From positions 124,001 through 188,000 of the forward strand of contig JAAKBF010000124.1 in assembly GCA_012656075.1 (NCBI GenBank): a stretch of 64,000 nt of DNA. The letters are read 5' to 3'. Positions within the stretch are counted from its first letter, which is position 1, and every line of letters begins with the position of its first letter. The notes under the pieces are model-generated. The model was not told the DNA's origin. It did no database searches and was given only the letters and a program-made list of their open reading frames with translations. Below, piece by piece: positions 55,068-64,000 of this stretch. This DNA is from Phytophthora hibernalis. Taxonomy: Eukaryota > Oomycota > Peronosporomycetes > Peronosporales > Peronosporaceae. The position numbers were made by a program, and so were the translations under genes.

Positions 55068-56423
55068 TGTCGGAACAGTGGATAGTAGACCAGGAAGCGT
55101 ATGCCAGACGGCGAATTGCGGAATGAAGTTTGTGCGTCTCGGGTGATCCGCGCGCGCGTAATCTGAAACGGGCCAAAGCCGAGCGTGGGATGACGGGCTG
55201 GTTCAACCAGCGCGTGTCTCTGGTTTGCTTTTCCGACGCGGTTTTTGACCAATGGATGATCGCCGATCGCAATTAACGGCATGCGATTCGCTGTAAACAG
55301 AGGCCATTTTTGAAGGGCTAGGCCAAATGATCAAGACCGTCATAATCATCCGCGACCCAAGTCCTGCTTGGCGCTTTGGGCCAGTTTGGCGTTGGTCTTG
55401 CTTCGCTGTGCCGCCTTTCATCCTGCACGCTTTGCTTGGCTTTGACCACCCGCACTTTTTCCTAGCAGCCGCTCTGATCGCGGCAGGCGGCGCCATCACT
55501 GTTTGCGGCCAGGAAACGCCGTCGCACCAACACTCTCGTGTGACACAGCGTGTATCGCCTCGAACTACGAGTCGCAGGGCTCGCTGCCACCCACCGCTCC
55601 GGTGCAGGCAGGATACTGTAGCCTTGCCGTGGAGAAATCAGCGGCTGGGGCCAGACTTTCCGCCACGGAAACGGCGAGTGCAGCCATTTGCAGCGCCGTC
55701 GGCGGTGCCGGTCGAGGCGTTGTGGCCCGGCGTCGGCTAATTTATCAGCGCCGGAGCCTGGACGCATGAGTTCTGTAGTCGTGCCATCGCTCCCGGCGTC
55801 GACCGGAATGCAGCCATCTTGGTGCTGCCGAGCCGCGCAACACGGCGTTGGATTTTCGGACTTGGTTTGAGATACCGGTAGATACTGCAATGTTGAAGCG
55901 CCTCGGGGTTGAGCGTGCGCAATCAGGGAGGCGCGCAAACCGTGATCGGATTGCTGTCGGCGTAAACCGCTGACGCCGTGCCATCATCGCGGACTGGTGG
56001 TTGCACGGACGACACGTACACATGTGTATCACTTGGCTCGCGATGCTCAGACCACTTTTTGACGGTGGTCGCCGATAGCACCTTATCCCGGAGCGAGGCG
56101 CGCTCAGATGGTGGAGCATGTCACTGACACAGACTGTCAGGATTCTTTCTGTAAGCGGTGGCCATGTGTATGACCCAGAGCCTTCAAATGGGTCTCTTCC
56201 GGCGAAGCAGCCATGGCGTGCGAGAGGAACCGGTACGCAATCCGATGAGGAAACGCGCTCGTAGAGTGGAAACAGTTTCAAGCAGGAAGCTCCCATTTTG
56301 TATGGCGAGGGCCGACGGAACACTTAATTGACACGATTGGCACGAAGTGGCCTTCGCAGAGCGGTCAAATAAATCCTACGCCGTTCTCTGGGGGTCGTCG
56401 CATATTCCATTAAGCGATTGATC
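55068..56423. other. Divergent intergenic region between PX-D and PX-E
   Basis: 1.36 kb, GC-rich. Open frames here (for example 55327-55740 plus, 55745-56323 minus) have no recognisable motif and overlap one another. Read as bidirectional promoter sequence. Confidence 0.4.
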
Positions 56424-57128
56424 ATGCCGTCGGCCGCGACCTCCGCGTACGCGTCAACCTCCCCGCGCGTCTTGACGCCGCCCCAAGCCGTCGTCGTAGC
56501 GCTCACCGCCGCCGCCGCGTCCTCTTCGTCTGCCTCCACGCCCAAAATTCGCGGTCCTTGCGACCCCATAGCGCCGCTGCAGCGGCTCGAGTGCGTCCGC
56601 GTGGCCAAGAAGCTGCGCCGCAATGGCCACCGCCTGTACGTGACAGCCGTCTACCTGCAGCGCTCCGACGCACGTCGCCGCCTCTCTGAGTGCGTGTACA
56701 AGGCCTCGCCGGTCTCCAAGCTCTCGCCGGAGGCCATGCGCGCCCTCATGATGGCCGAGCGCGAGCCGAACTACTCAGTGGAGCACCGCTTCTCCGAGTT
56801 CCGCAAGCTGCGCGACGGCGTTGCGGAGCTCGTGCGGACCAGCGAAGCGCACGCCAAGACGTGTGCCAACTGCCAGAATCTGCTGCGAGTGATGCTCACG
56901 CATCAGAATTGGACGGTCAAGCGCATATTCGGGGGTCGTGAGCAGCGATTCGCACTGCTCACGGCATTTCTGAACGATCTGCTGACCTTCACGGCCAGTG
57001 CCGGTGAGCGCACGACCAGCCAGGATTTGGGGGAAGAGGACAAGGCCTGTCGAGTGCGAGAACAGGTCGCGGGGCTGTTGCACAAGTTCCTCAAACGCCG
57101 ATTCTCCGACTCGACTGGGATCATTTAA
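56424..57128 (+). CDS. PX-like protein with Cys insertion (PX-E)
   Basis: 234 residues from ATG 56424. Ala/Ser/Pro-rich N-terminus, then LECVRVAKKLRRNGHRLYV (beta strands), YSVEHRFSEFRKLRDGV, TCANCQNLLRVMLTHQNW (cysteine insertion, CxxC with no aromatic), VKRIFGGREQRFALLTAFLNDL and late Cys in KACRVREQVAGLLHKFLKRRF. One of the more divergent members: the RLP strand and QPR motif are missing, and the inserted N-terminal loop is longer. Confidence 0.66.
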   Translation: MPSAATSAYASTSPRVLTPPQAVVVALTAAAASSSSASTPKIRGPCDPIAPLQRLECVRVAKKLRRNGHRLYVTAVYLQRSDARRRLSECVYKASPVSKLSPEAMRALMMAEREPNYSVEHRFSEFRKLRDGVAELVRTSEAHAKTCANCQNLLRVMLTHQNWTVKRIFGGREQRFALLTAFLNDLLTFTASAGERTTSQDLGEEDKACRVREQVAGLLHKFLKRRFSDSTGII

Positions 57129-58835
57129 ATAGCTGATTGGCAAGGGAAGAGAGACGAGCTATTATAGTGGATTCACACGACGTTGCAGCACTAACATGGC
57201 TTGGTTTTATTGAAAATTGCTGGAGGCTTGAATCGAATGAGATGGTGGTGCCGTCATCAATTACATGTATTTACACCCTTCACTCTAATTAGTCGTGCTT
57301 CGAATATAGTCATGAAAGTGTACCTTTTCGTGACACAGCTCCCAACAAAATTTTCCAGATGAGCTGAAATTTGCACAAAGACACCGTATTTCGACAGATC
57401 TCGCGGAGATGAATCCGGTCGTGTCTTCAGGGCTACACAACTCTAAATATTAAAGCCAATAGCATTCGTGGAACGTTTACATTTCTGCAGCAAAAATCGT
57501 AAACCATAATTAGTCATGGCACGACTAATTATGGGTGTAGTGTTGCTTTTATAGATTTATTTACCAGATCAATCAGATTAATTCGGTTTAATCCGCTGCA
57601 AAAGCCAGTGATCGACACCAGCATGTTAAGCACGTCTTGCGTCTTCAAAGGTTAGGAACTCGAGGTGTTGTATTAAATTTGAAAGTGTGGACATAAGGTG
57701 CTCTCAGCGCGAGAAGAGCACCAGAAGCGAGACGATTGCCGTTCGGCGATGACGATTGACTTGACGGGTGACGTCGACTAGTTGGTGTGGATCACAGTGG
57801 CGGGACTGTGACTTGCGCGGTGGAGGGAGGTACTGCAGTCACCGGAGGTGTTGAAGTTGAAGCCTGTGGCGTACGGCGAACGGCCGGAGAAAATCGCGAG
57901 GAGAGCAGACACGGGTGGAAACAGGATCGAAAGAGCATTATGAGGAGAGGCGACATTGAATTGCCAATGAGCGGCCAGGGTCAAGGAGAACGTGACCTCT
58001 GGGAGGAAGGGGGCTCTTTCGATCAAGTCCAAGCCAGTAGTGTAGGGCTCACAGGGACTTAGAATATGAGAGCTCTGGGTATCCGATCGGCCGTCAACCT
58101 CTCAGTCCAGGAAGAGTTCAAGTTAAGTGGCTAATCGAACTACGCGTGGGGTTAAGTGGCTTGGAGACGGCCTCACCCAACAGCATCGAGTGGTTTCTGA
58201 GCGTTTCGTACTGCGTCCGGGACGGCGGAGCGTGAAGTGTAAACCACGGTATGCATGCGGATTAGTGGAAGCCAAGATGGAGGAAGGTGCATGTCTAGAG
58301 GGTCAGGGGACCGTGGTTAGCGACCACGGGGGCTGAGGCTGCCGATTGACGGTTCCGTTGGCCGTGGGATGGTGTGGTCCTGGAATGCCCTCGGGCATAT
58401 GGAAGGGTCCATGCCCCAACACTGCATTTACATGATCGGGATATATGGAGGCGTGAAAGCAGGCTCAAAGACCGCCCGAGGTTGCCAGCCGCCTAACAAT
58501 GCTTTCTCCCCTACCGTCTCTATCGGTTGGACCGCCTACGAGCTTGTGACGCTGCCCCTAGCTCCTACCCGTGTGATTTATCTGCCCCCACTCAGTTGGA
58601 CAGCTTGAGAGCAGCGTACGACGATAAAAGCAAAATTGGTGTCTGTAGATGGAAAGCATGCTGTCAGCTTCACTACTGGGAGCCATCATACTCCAAGCTG
58701 TGGTCCACCGCGTAAGAAGCAGAACTGGCTTCTCCACCATCTCAAGTGCTGCTGTCGATCGACCTCTCTGCATTGAGATCCTCGAACGCATCGCTGTCGT
58801 AGTCGCTGTCTTTATCGCTCCAATTTTCTAAGCGA
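57129..58835. other. Intergenic, hairpin and dispersed repeat
   Basis: AT-rich to 57700, then G-rich sequence with short frames only. Contains a hairpin at 57505-57535 (CCATAATTAGTC / GACTAATTATGG, 7-base loop). The sequence TTCACTCTAATTAGTCGTGC at 57278 is repeated at 59466, so a small dispersed repeat is present. No gene seen. Confidence 0.4.
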
Positions 58836-59060
58836 CTAGACGCTCTCGATGTTGAGAGATCCATGGCCTTCCGCGTGGTTTGAGTAGATGAAAACCAGCT
58901 TGCATACCACCTCCGACAGCAGTCGCTTTCTCAGTTTGCTGTGGATGAATTTGTGTATATTCCAGCTTCTTTCAGCAGCCGCAGACGATGTTGGCATCGT
59001 GAAGACTCTCCGTGCGAGATCAAACAGCGACGGATACTTCAGTCGATTCTTCCCCCTCGA
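58836..59060 (-). pseudogene. hAT transposase C-terminal (dimerisation) remnant
   Basis: Minus strand reads KYPSLFDLARRVFTMPTSSA and continues AAERSWNIHKFIHSKLRKRL to a stop at 58836. The LA-x-x-PTSSAAAERxF/W signature is the hAT-family dimerisation motif. The frame is uninterrupted for about 75 codons, but no upstream catalytic region was found, so it is a fragment. Confidence 0.65.
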
Positions 59061-60680
59061 CTGTAAGGGAGACGTGCGCCCCTCAGCTCGCCGACTCGAA
59101 CGCGCGTGCGGAATGCAGGAGTGAATGTTGAAGACACCAATGCGGGGATGACATACTATTTACGATTTTGGACGCAACCATGCCGAATAACTAGATAGAA
59201 CCGTTCAACTATTGAATATTACGTCTACCCGAGTTTTGCCTTGATTGATCGGGTGCTTTGACCTGCAAAACGCAAATTTATCTGCTGTGGCAGCATCAAC
59301 ATTTTGCAGATAGAACAATACATGATGTATTATATGTTGTTTGACTTAAATCCCGTGGATGGTGTCTTACACTGTATATGTACTGTGCCTGCTTAACTTT
59401 TTTTCCGTGGAATATTACCAAAAACTTGGCTACCGGTCGAGATATTAATACCGGTACATGTACACCGTTCACTCTAATTAGTCGTGCTTCTAATTTAATC
59501 ATGCAAAAAGAAAATGCATACAATTTCTAAGTTATTTCAAAAAAAGTTTTTACCACTGTCGCGGTGTGTCTTGCTGAATCCGAACTTTACGGACCGTAAA
59601 TTACGGTGGTGTCTCCGATCACAATTTATGGTGCTGACTCAATATTTATTGTGCCAGACTGTTGTTGTTGTGCAAAAGCCGGCGATCTTACGGCAGAGCC
59701 GCCGTGTCAACGTCAACCCAAGGTGGTGGCCGTGAGCCGGTTTGCACAAAGCACGGGGAGTGTGGGCGAGGGTCTCTGGCAGAGGAGGAGCAGAGACTCT
59801 GCTCCAGTCCTTAGACCGAACACATGTACCGGTACATGCAGGAGGACTGTTCGTTCGTTGGCTGGCAACAACGTGTGCTCATGAGGCAAGAACATGGATG
59901 GATGCACACATGCGCTTGCCTGGCAGGCCGATAAAGATCGCCGAAAAGCGAGCTCGACGCTGCTCGTCTGACCGGTGTGGATGGCATGGATACGTACAAA
60001 ACGCCAAGCACCAGCAGTACATGTAGTCGGGAACGGCATTGGCGTCGGAAGTTGGTAGACAAGCGCCACCCTCGCTGCGCATGAGACGGCAGTGGTGCCG
60101 CTCACGTCCCAATTCCACCGACAATGAAGCAGCCTCGCATCCAGCATGACGTGGTAAAGGTGGCCGCCGATACGTTCTCGCTGGATGCACATACTGTACC
60201 CGCTCCGCGTTCGCTGAGACGGAGCAGGATACGTCTTCCACCAGTTGACAGCGACGCCAAGCAGAACAAGATCTGCCACGACCGCAGTGTCACGGGTGAT
60301 GACTCGCTGCGCCAATCCTCGCTCGTACGGGCGCGAACGGCGTGGCCGATTGGCCTCCCGTTGTAAGTGTACTCGGGGCCGTCCGCTACAGGCGGATTGC
60401 GGTGCTCTGGTGCTTGGTGCTGCCGCGGCGGCCAATGAGCGCGCGAAGCTGAAGATGAACAGGTGCGGATTGGCTGGCGGTGATGGGTAACTTCACGGTT
60501 GTCCGCCCTCGCCAAGTGCCCATCGTTAGCAGCGCGCGAGACGGGGCTGACTGCACAAGTCGCAGCAGGGCGGACAGCGAACCTCACCACCGACAGCCGG
60601 GTTGGCTCACTTGTCACCTTTCCGCCTACGACTCAGTCGGAGCCCAAGCACTCGAGTCACTCGACCACCCCAACACCATC
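59061..60680. other. Intergenic, no gene recognised
   Basis: Includes one copy of the dispersed repeat near 59456-59510. The long minus frame at 59713-60435 is not supported. The last 200 bases are the GC-rich 5' flank of PX-F. Confidence 0.4.
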
Positions 60681-61235
60681 ATGCCGCACCTGCAGCCGCT
60701 CTCGCCCGTGACCGTCACACCCACGCGCTCGTCCAAGGCCTCAGAGCCGCTCTCGTTCCTGGCCAAGATCGACCGCGTCGAGTTCAACCACACCACCGAG
60801 CGCGATGGCGTCGTGTACTACGTGGTCGACGTCTTCCTCGAGCACAGCACGTCGCGCATCCCGACGCTCAAGACGGCCAAGGTCTCGTCCACCGGCCGAC
60901 CCGACTACCAACTGGAGCGCCGCTTCAACGACTTCGCCGACCTGCGCCACCAGGTATGGACCTATGCGCAGCGCAAGCACGAGGAGGGCTGCACATGCAC
61001 CTACTGCGACGCGTTCATGAGCTACATCGTGCACTCGATGTCGCAGCCGCGGTTGTTCGTGAAGCTGGCAACCGGCGTGGACACGCGCAAGAAGCTGATG
61101 GCGACGTTCTGCAACGAGTTCGTGGCCATCACGCTGGGCGGCAAGTCGGAGCCCCGGCCGTGCAACTTCGACTGCGACGGTTTCCTGGCTATCCCGTACT
61201 TGGTGCAGCGCTTCTTCCAGAAGGAGGACGCGTAA
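60681..61235 (+). CDS. PX-like protein with Cys insertion (PX-F)
   Basis: 184 residues from ATG 60681 (MPHLQPLSPVTVTP); the open frame extends upstream without conserved sequence. Module: SFLAKIDRVEFNHTTERDG, YYVVDVFLEHSTSRIP, YQLERRFNDFADLRHQVW, GCTCTYCDAFMSYIVHSM, QPRLFVKLATGVDTRKKLM, NFDCDGFLAIPYLVQRFFQ. Very GC-rich with strong third-position G/C bias, consistent with a real expressed gene. The basic ligand position (ERRF) is kept. Closest to PX-D by the RDGVxYYVV strand. Confidence 0.72.
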   Translation: MPHLQPLSPVTVTPTRSSKASEPLSFLAKIDRVEFNHTTERDGVVYYVVDVFLEHSTSRIPTLKTAKVSSTGRPDYQLERRFNDFADLRHQVWTYAQRKHEEGCTCTYCDAFMSYIVHSMSQPRLFVKLATGVDTRKKLMATFCNEFVAITLGGKSEPRPCNFDCDGFLAIPYLVQRFFQKEDA

Positions 61236-61956
61236 GCTTCGTAAGCTTCTCGCGTCTACCAGTGCAGTAAGCAGGGCACCGCCGTAACGTACCATATTCG
61301 TATTTATTCTCTAGTCAAGAAAGATGCCTCGAACCTTAGTTATCAGTAGGCGACGACTATCAACGTATATCAATGAAGCGACTTCACATTGATGATATAT
61401 AATATATAATATATTCATATTATGAATCCTGTTCGCAGTTCGTAACATAGTGTAGAACTGTCGTTTATACGTCTTTCTACCGGTTTATACCGGTAAAGCG
61501 TTTGTTGGGTGCCTTTCAAAAAAACCATAAACCGATTTACGACTACCGGTAGGGGAAGGGGGATTAAACATGGTAAGGTCAGCCTAATCTATGATTTATG
61601 GTGGCACTGAACACCAACGGATACGATAAAGAATGAAAGTTTTCGAAAGCTGTATTTCTCAGGATTTCTTGTGCTTATTTGCTACGTCTGAGAAAAGGGA
61701 CAATGCATAGAATAATCCAAAAACACAAGTATCGAAAACGAGCGAACCAGTTGCGTAGCGCGTTTAGATTTGATTTCAGTATATTTGTGCAGGCAATCTG
61801 GCGTTTTCAGGAATTCCCTGCATAAGTTATCCGGGTGGATAGGGGAGTTGCAGACAGCAAATCTGCTGACACTCGGATCGGATTGATCAGGATATAAATT
61901 TAAGCAGGCGCTGTTAAGAAATCCTAAGCGACCAATCCCGAAGTGTGCTAACTGGG
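61236..61956. other. Intergenic, no gene recognised
   Basis: AT-rich 3' flank of PX-F. The minus frame at 61683-61966 has no recognised motif. Confidence 0.4.
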
Positions 61957-62484
61957 ATACCGGCATTTCCTTGTCATAAGGGCCTACACAAATGCGTTTG
62001 TGGTTAGGGTTACTGTTTTAATCCGACAAAACGATATGCGTCGTACCTAATCGGAACTTTACTGTAGACAAAAGTCTTCCCCGTGTCGCCGCGCTCTCCA
62101 AGGTGTGATGACTGATGACAGGATGCAACGTGCTTGTGTCGGTCTTCCAGCAATCTAAAACAGCTCTACCAGGTCTTGCGAGATAGACTGATCAATAACC
62201 TTCTAGCGCTTTGCTTACTACACTCTCTTTGACCATGGATTTCATGTGTGCTGCGGCGCTAAGCGCCAGAGGTGTCGCCAACCTCCTGCCATCCATTTGG
62301 ATGTAGCGGTTTGAAAAATGAATCTGAGCCAATCATAACACGTCGTACTTTAACATGCATTGTACAGTACCATGGGCCCTTATAACAAAACAAACAACGC
62401 TGCTACATATCGCGTCTTGTGATTGGTAGAAACTGCTTTGCCCTTATGACAAAGCGACCCCTTATGACAAGGAAATGTCGGTAT
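61957..62484. mobile_element. MITE-like element with about 25-bp TIRs
   Basis: Left end ATACCGGCATTTCCTTGTCA, continuing TAAGGG; right end is its inverse complement with one mismatch (CTTATGACAAGGAAATGTCGGTAT, ending 62484). The motif CCCTTATGACAA repeats inside the right end. No coding capacity. Target duplication not identified. Confidence 0.6.
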
Positions 62485-63146
62485 GCAACGCCGTGAACTT
62501 GCTGCCAATAAATTGCTGGGTTGGGATGTCTTGTGTGTATTTTAGCACCATGATAGAAAAAGGCAACAACTCTAGAGTTTCTACACGGTCGTAGAAGGTA
62601 GCCAGAATAATTCAGATTTTGTTACAAAGCCGCGACTTCCTGGATTTTACTTTTGAGCTCAAATTTCAAAGTGATTGTAGGTAGACAAATGGATTGGAAT
62701 TCGTCGTTGAAAATTCACTTCATATTCATGTACGCCATTTTTGGATTGTTTTGATTAGGAGATCCTGATAGGAACGATACTCAAATGAAGGCGAAAAATA
62801 AACTGTACTTCGAAGTATTAGCAAGACGTTGTTTGAAGGAATGTTGATCTAGCATCACCTAATCGGTTGCTAATTGTAATTATGCCAATCATGCATGCAT
62901 ATTTACTGAAACTTAACCCCCAACAGTATCCATAGGCCACGGGCAAGATCGACAAAATAGTAAAAACACAATCAACTGTGTGCCACACAGATAAGATCCG
63001 TGGACGTGGGCGATCCATGTGGAAGGACGCGGGCCATCCATCCCGCGGGTCGGCCAGTCCACAGTTATTAAATACATCACTTCCCAATCGGCGCCTTCCT
63101 CGACAACGACAAACAACGGCCTGCGCGGTGTGACACGGCGGACGTC
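62485..63146. other. Intergenic, no gene recognised
   Basis: AT-rich sequence without motif. Confidence 0.4.
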
Positions 63147-63297
63147 TCGGCGGCGCCTGCTACTACAACATTACCACTCATGACGGCGCGGCGTGCCACT
63201 GCGCATGCAGTGCTGGCTCGGCGGCGCCTGCTACTACAATATTACCACTCATGACGGCGCGGCGTGCCACGCCGCATGCAGTACCGGCTCGGCGACA
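63147..63297. repeat. 70-bp tandem repeat, two copies plus
   Basis: Units begin CTCGGCGGCGCCTGC at 63147 and 63217, with a partial start at 63288; each contains ACTACAA, ATTACCACTCATGACGG and CGGCGTGCCAC. The two full copies differ at few positions. Confidence 0.8.
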
Positions 63298-63524
63298 CCA
63301 AGTCTACTAGAAACGACCCGTGATAGTGTTGTTGAAGTGGGGGCGAAGTGGATGCTGCGTGGCTTGTGCAAGGCGAGTTGAAGGGTTCACCCTGTACCGC
63401 CTTAGCTGATGGCTGCGTGGCAATCGCTACAAACCCACTGCATTTGCAACGATGACGAATAGTGTGTTGTATTAAATAAGCTTAAGAAAGTAAGTAATTG
63501 CGACCATCGCACAAGTTCTTGTTC

Positions 63525-64000
63525 TTAGTCCTCGACAGCTTCGGCTTCAATGTAGGCGCGCTCCACTTTGCGTCGTTTGCGCTGCCTGTACTTCTTAATC
63601 CCACCTGATGGCAGGTTTGCGGTGCACTCCCACGTCGGCTCCCATGACGTCAGGAGCAGCACGCCGCCATTTACGCGCTGGTCATCGAGAATAGCTCGCA
63701 TCTGATAGATCGGCCTACCCCGTTGATCGACACCTACTGGCAGGACCCATTCCTCCTCGCCGGAATCATCACTTACGGGCCTTGGTGATGCGTGCTTCAG
63801 TTACTGCGTCGAGTAGTCGCTTGATTGCGTCACTGGCTGTCGACGTGGAATTGCGTGGAATTAGTACCCATGTCCTCAGGTAACGGGCTGCCGCCTCATC
63901 GAGGCGACCCCACCCACGCTTCTTTAGATGCTGTTTGCACCATTCGAAAAAAGCGTTAAACGCGCCGGGTGGGGCCTCAGTTGTATCTGGTGGGTCCTCG
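63525..64000 (-). pseudogene. Chromodomain protein fragment, cut by the window edge
   Basis: Minus-strand C-terminal part of a protein entering from beyond 64000. First FNAFFEWCKQHLKKRGWGRL (helical) down to TEARITKARK, then after a frame change near 63775 an acidic stretch SDDSGEEEW. Next a chromodomain-like IYQMRAILDDQRVNGGVLLL with TSWEPTWECTANLP, and a basic tail KKYRQRKRRKVERAY ending EAVED at 63525. Chromodomains bind methylated histone tails and are common in transposon-borne proteins of oomycetes, so a transposon origin is likely. Confidence 0.5.

Noticed and set aside
59713..60435. 240-residue minus-strand open frame
   Set aside because: Arg/Ser-rich with no motif; overlapping frames on both strands suggest compositional openness in the GC-rich flank of PX-F.
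60602..61295. Long open frames on both strands over PX-F (222 and 184 residues)
   Set aside because: Shadows caused by very high GC; no family motifs, while PX-F's frame has all of them.

Overview
The window looks like a gene-sparse, transposon-rich stretch of a nuclear oomycete genome, most likely Phytophthora or a close relative. The evidence is short GT-AG introns (about 60-110 bp), mostly single-exon genes, Mutator-like transposases of the oomycete SWIM/FAR1 type, decayed Ty3/gypsy elements, and protein families whose sequence style is oomycete-like. No bacterial operon signals, rRNA, tRNA or CRISPR array were seen. Species was not determined.

Layout. 0-6.3 kb: transposon remnants, then a 3.3 kb Mutator-like element (2706-6026) inserted in a minus-strand gene with a perfect 9-bp target duplication. 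A second Mutator-type MITE sits inside its right terminal repeat. 8-15 kb: two PX-like genes (PX-A, PX-B), an inverted PX relic, a paralogue of the disrupted gene, and an acyl-CoA synthetase (bubblegum type) with eroded AMP-binding motifs. 16-29 kb: a conserved gene block with a USP7-type deubiquitinase (minus), a KDM5-type histone demethylase (plus) and a secreted spermidine-synthase-like protein (minus). 29-38 kb: two tandem MLO-like membrane proteins and a third relic. 35-51 kb: MULE, gypsy and gag remnants. 50.7-52.1 kb: nested MITEs and a fold-back element. 52-57 kb: a compact island of PX-C, a CDIN1-type nuclease, PX-D and PX-E. 58.8-64 kb: a hAT remnant, PX-F, a MITE and a chromodomain fragment running off the right edge.

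The most distinctive theme is six dispersed paralogues of a small PX-like protein. In each, the usual proline-rich loop after the RRxxDF strand is replaced by a CxxC motif with an extra upstream cysteine in most copies, and another cysteine recurs near the C-terminus. This could be a metal-stabilised PX variant. I do not know of a described system matching it.

Several well-conserved genes (USP7, KDM5, ACSBG, spermidine-synthase-like, MLO-2, PX-D) are each interrupted by one or more single-base frame changes, mostly a missing base, often in a homopolymer, with no other decay. I read these mainly as assembly indels rather than pseudogenes, and give gene spans across them. Introns and frame changes were placed by eye from splice consensus, reading frame and family similarity; no alignment program was run.
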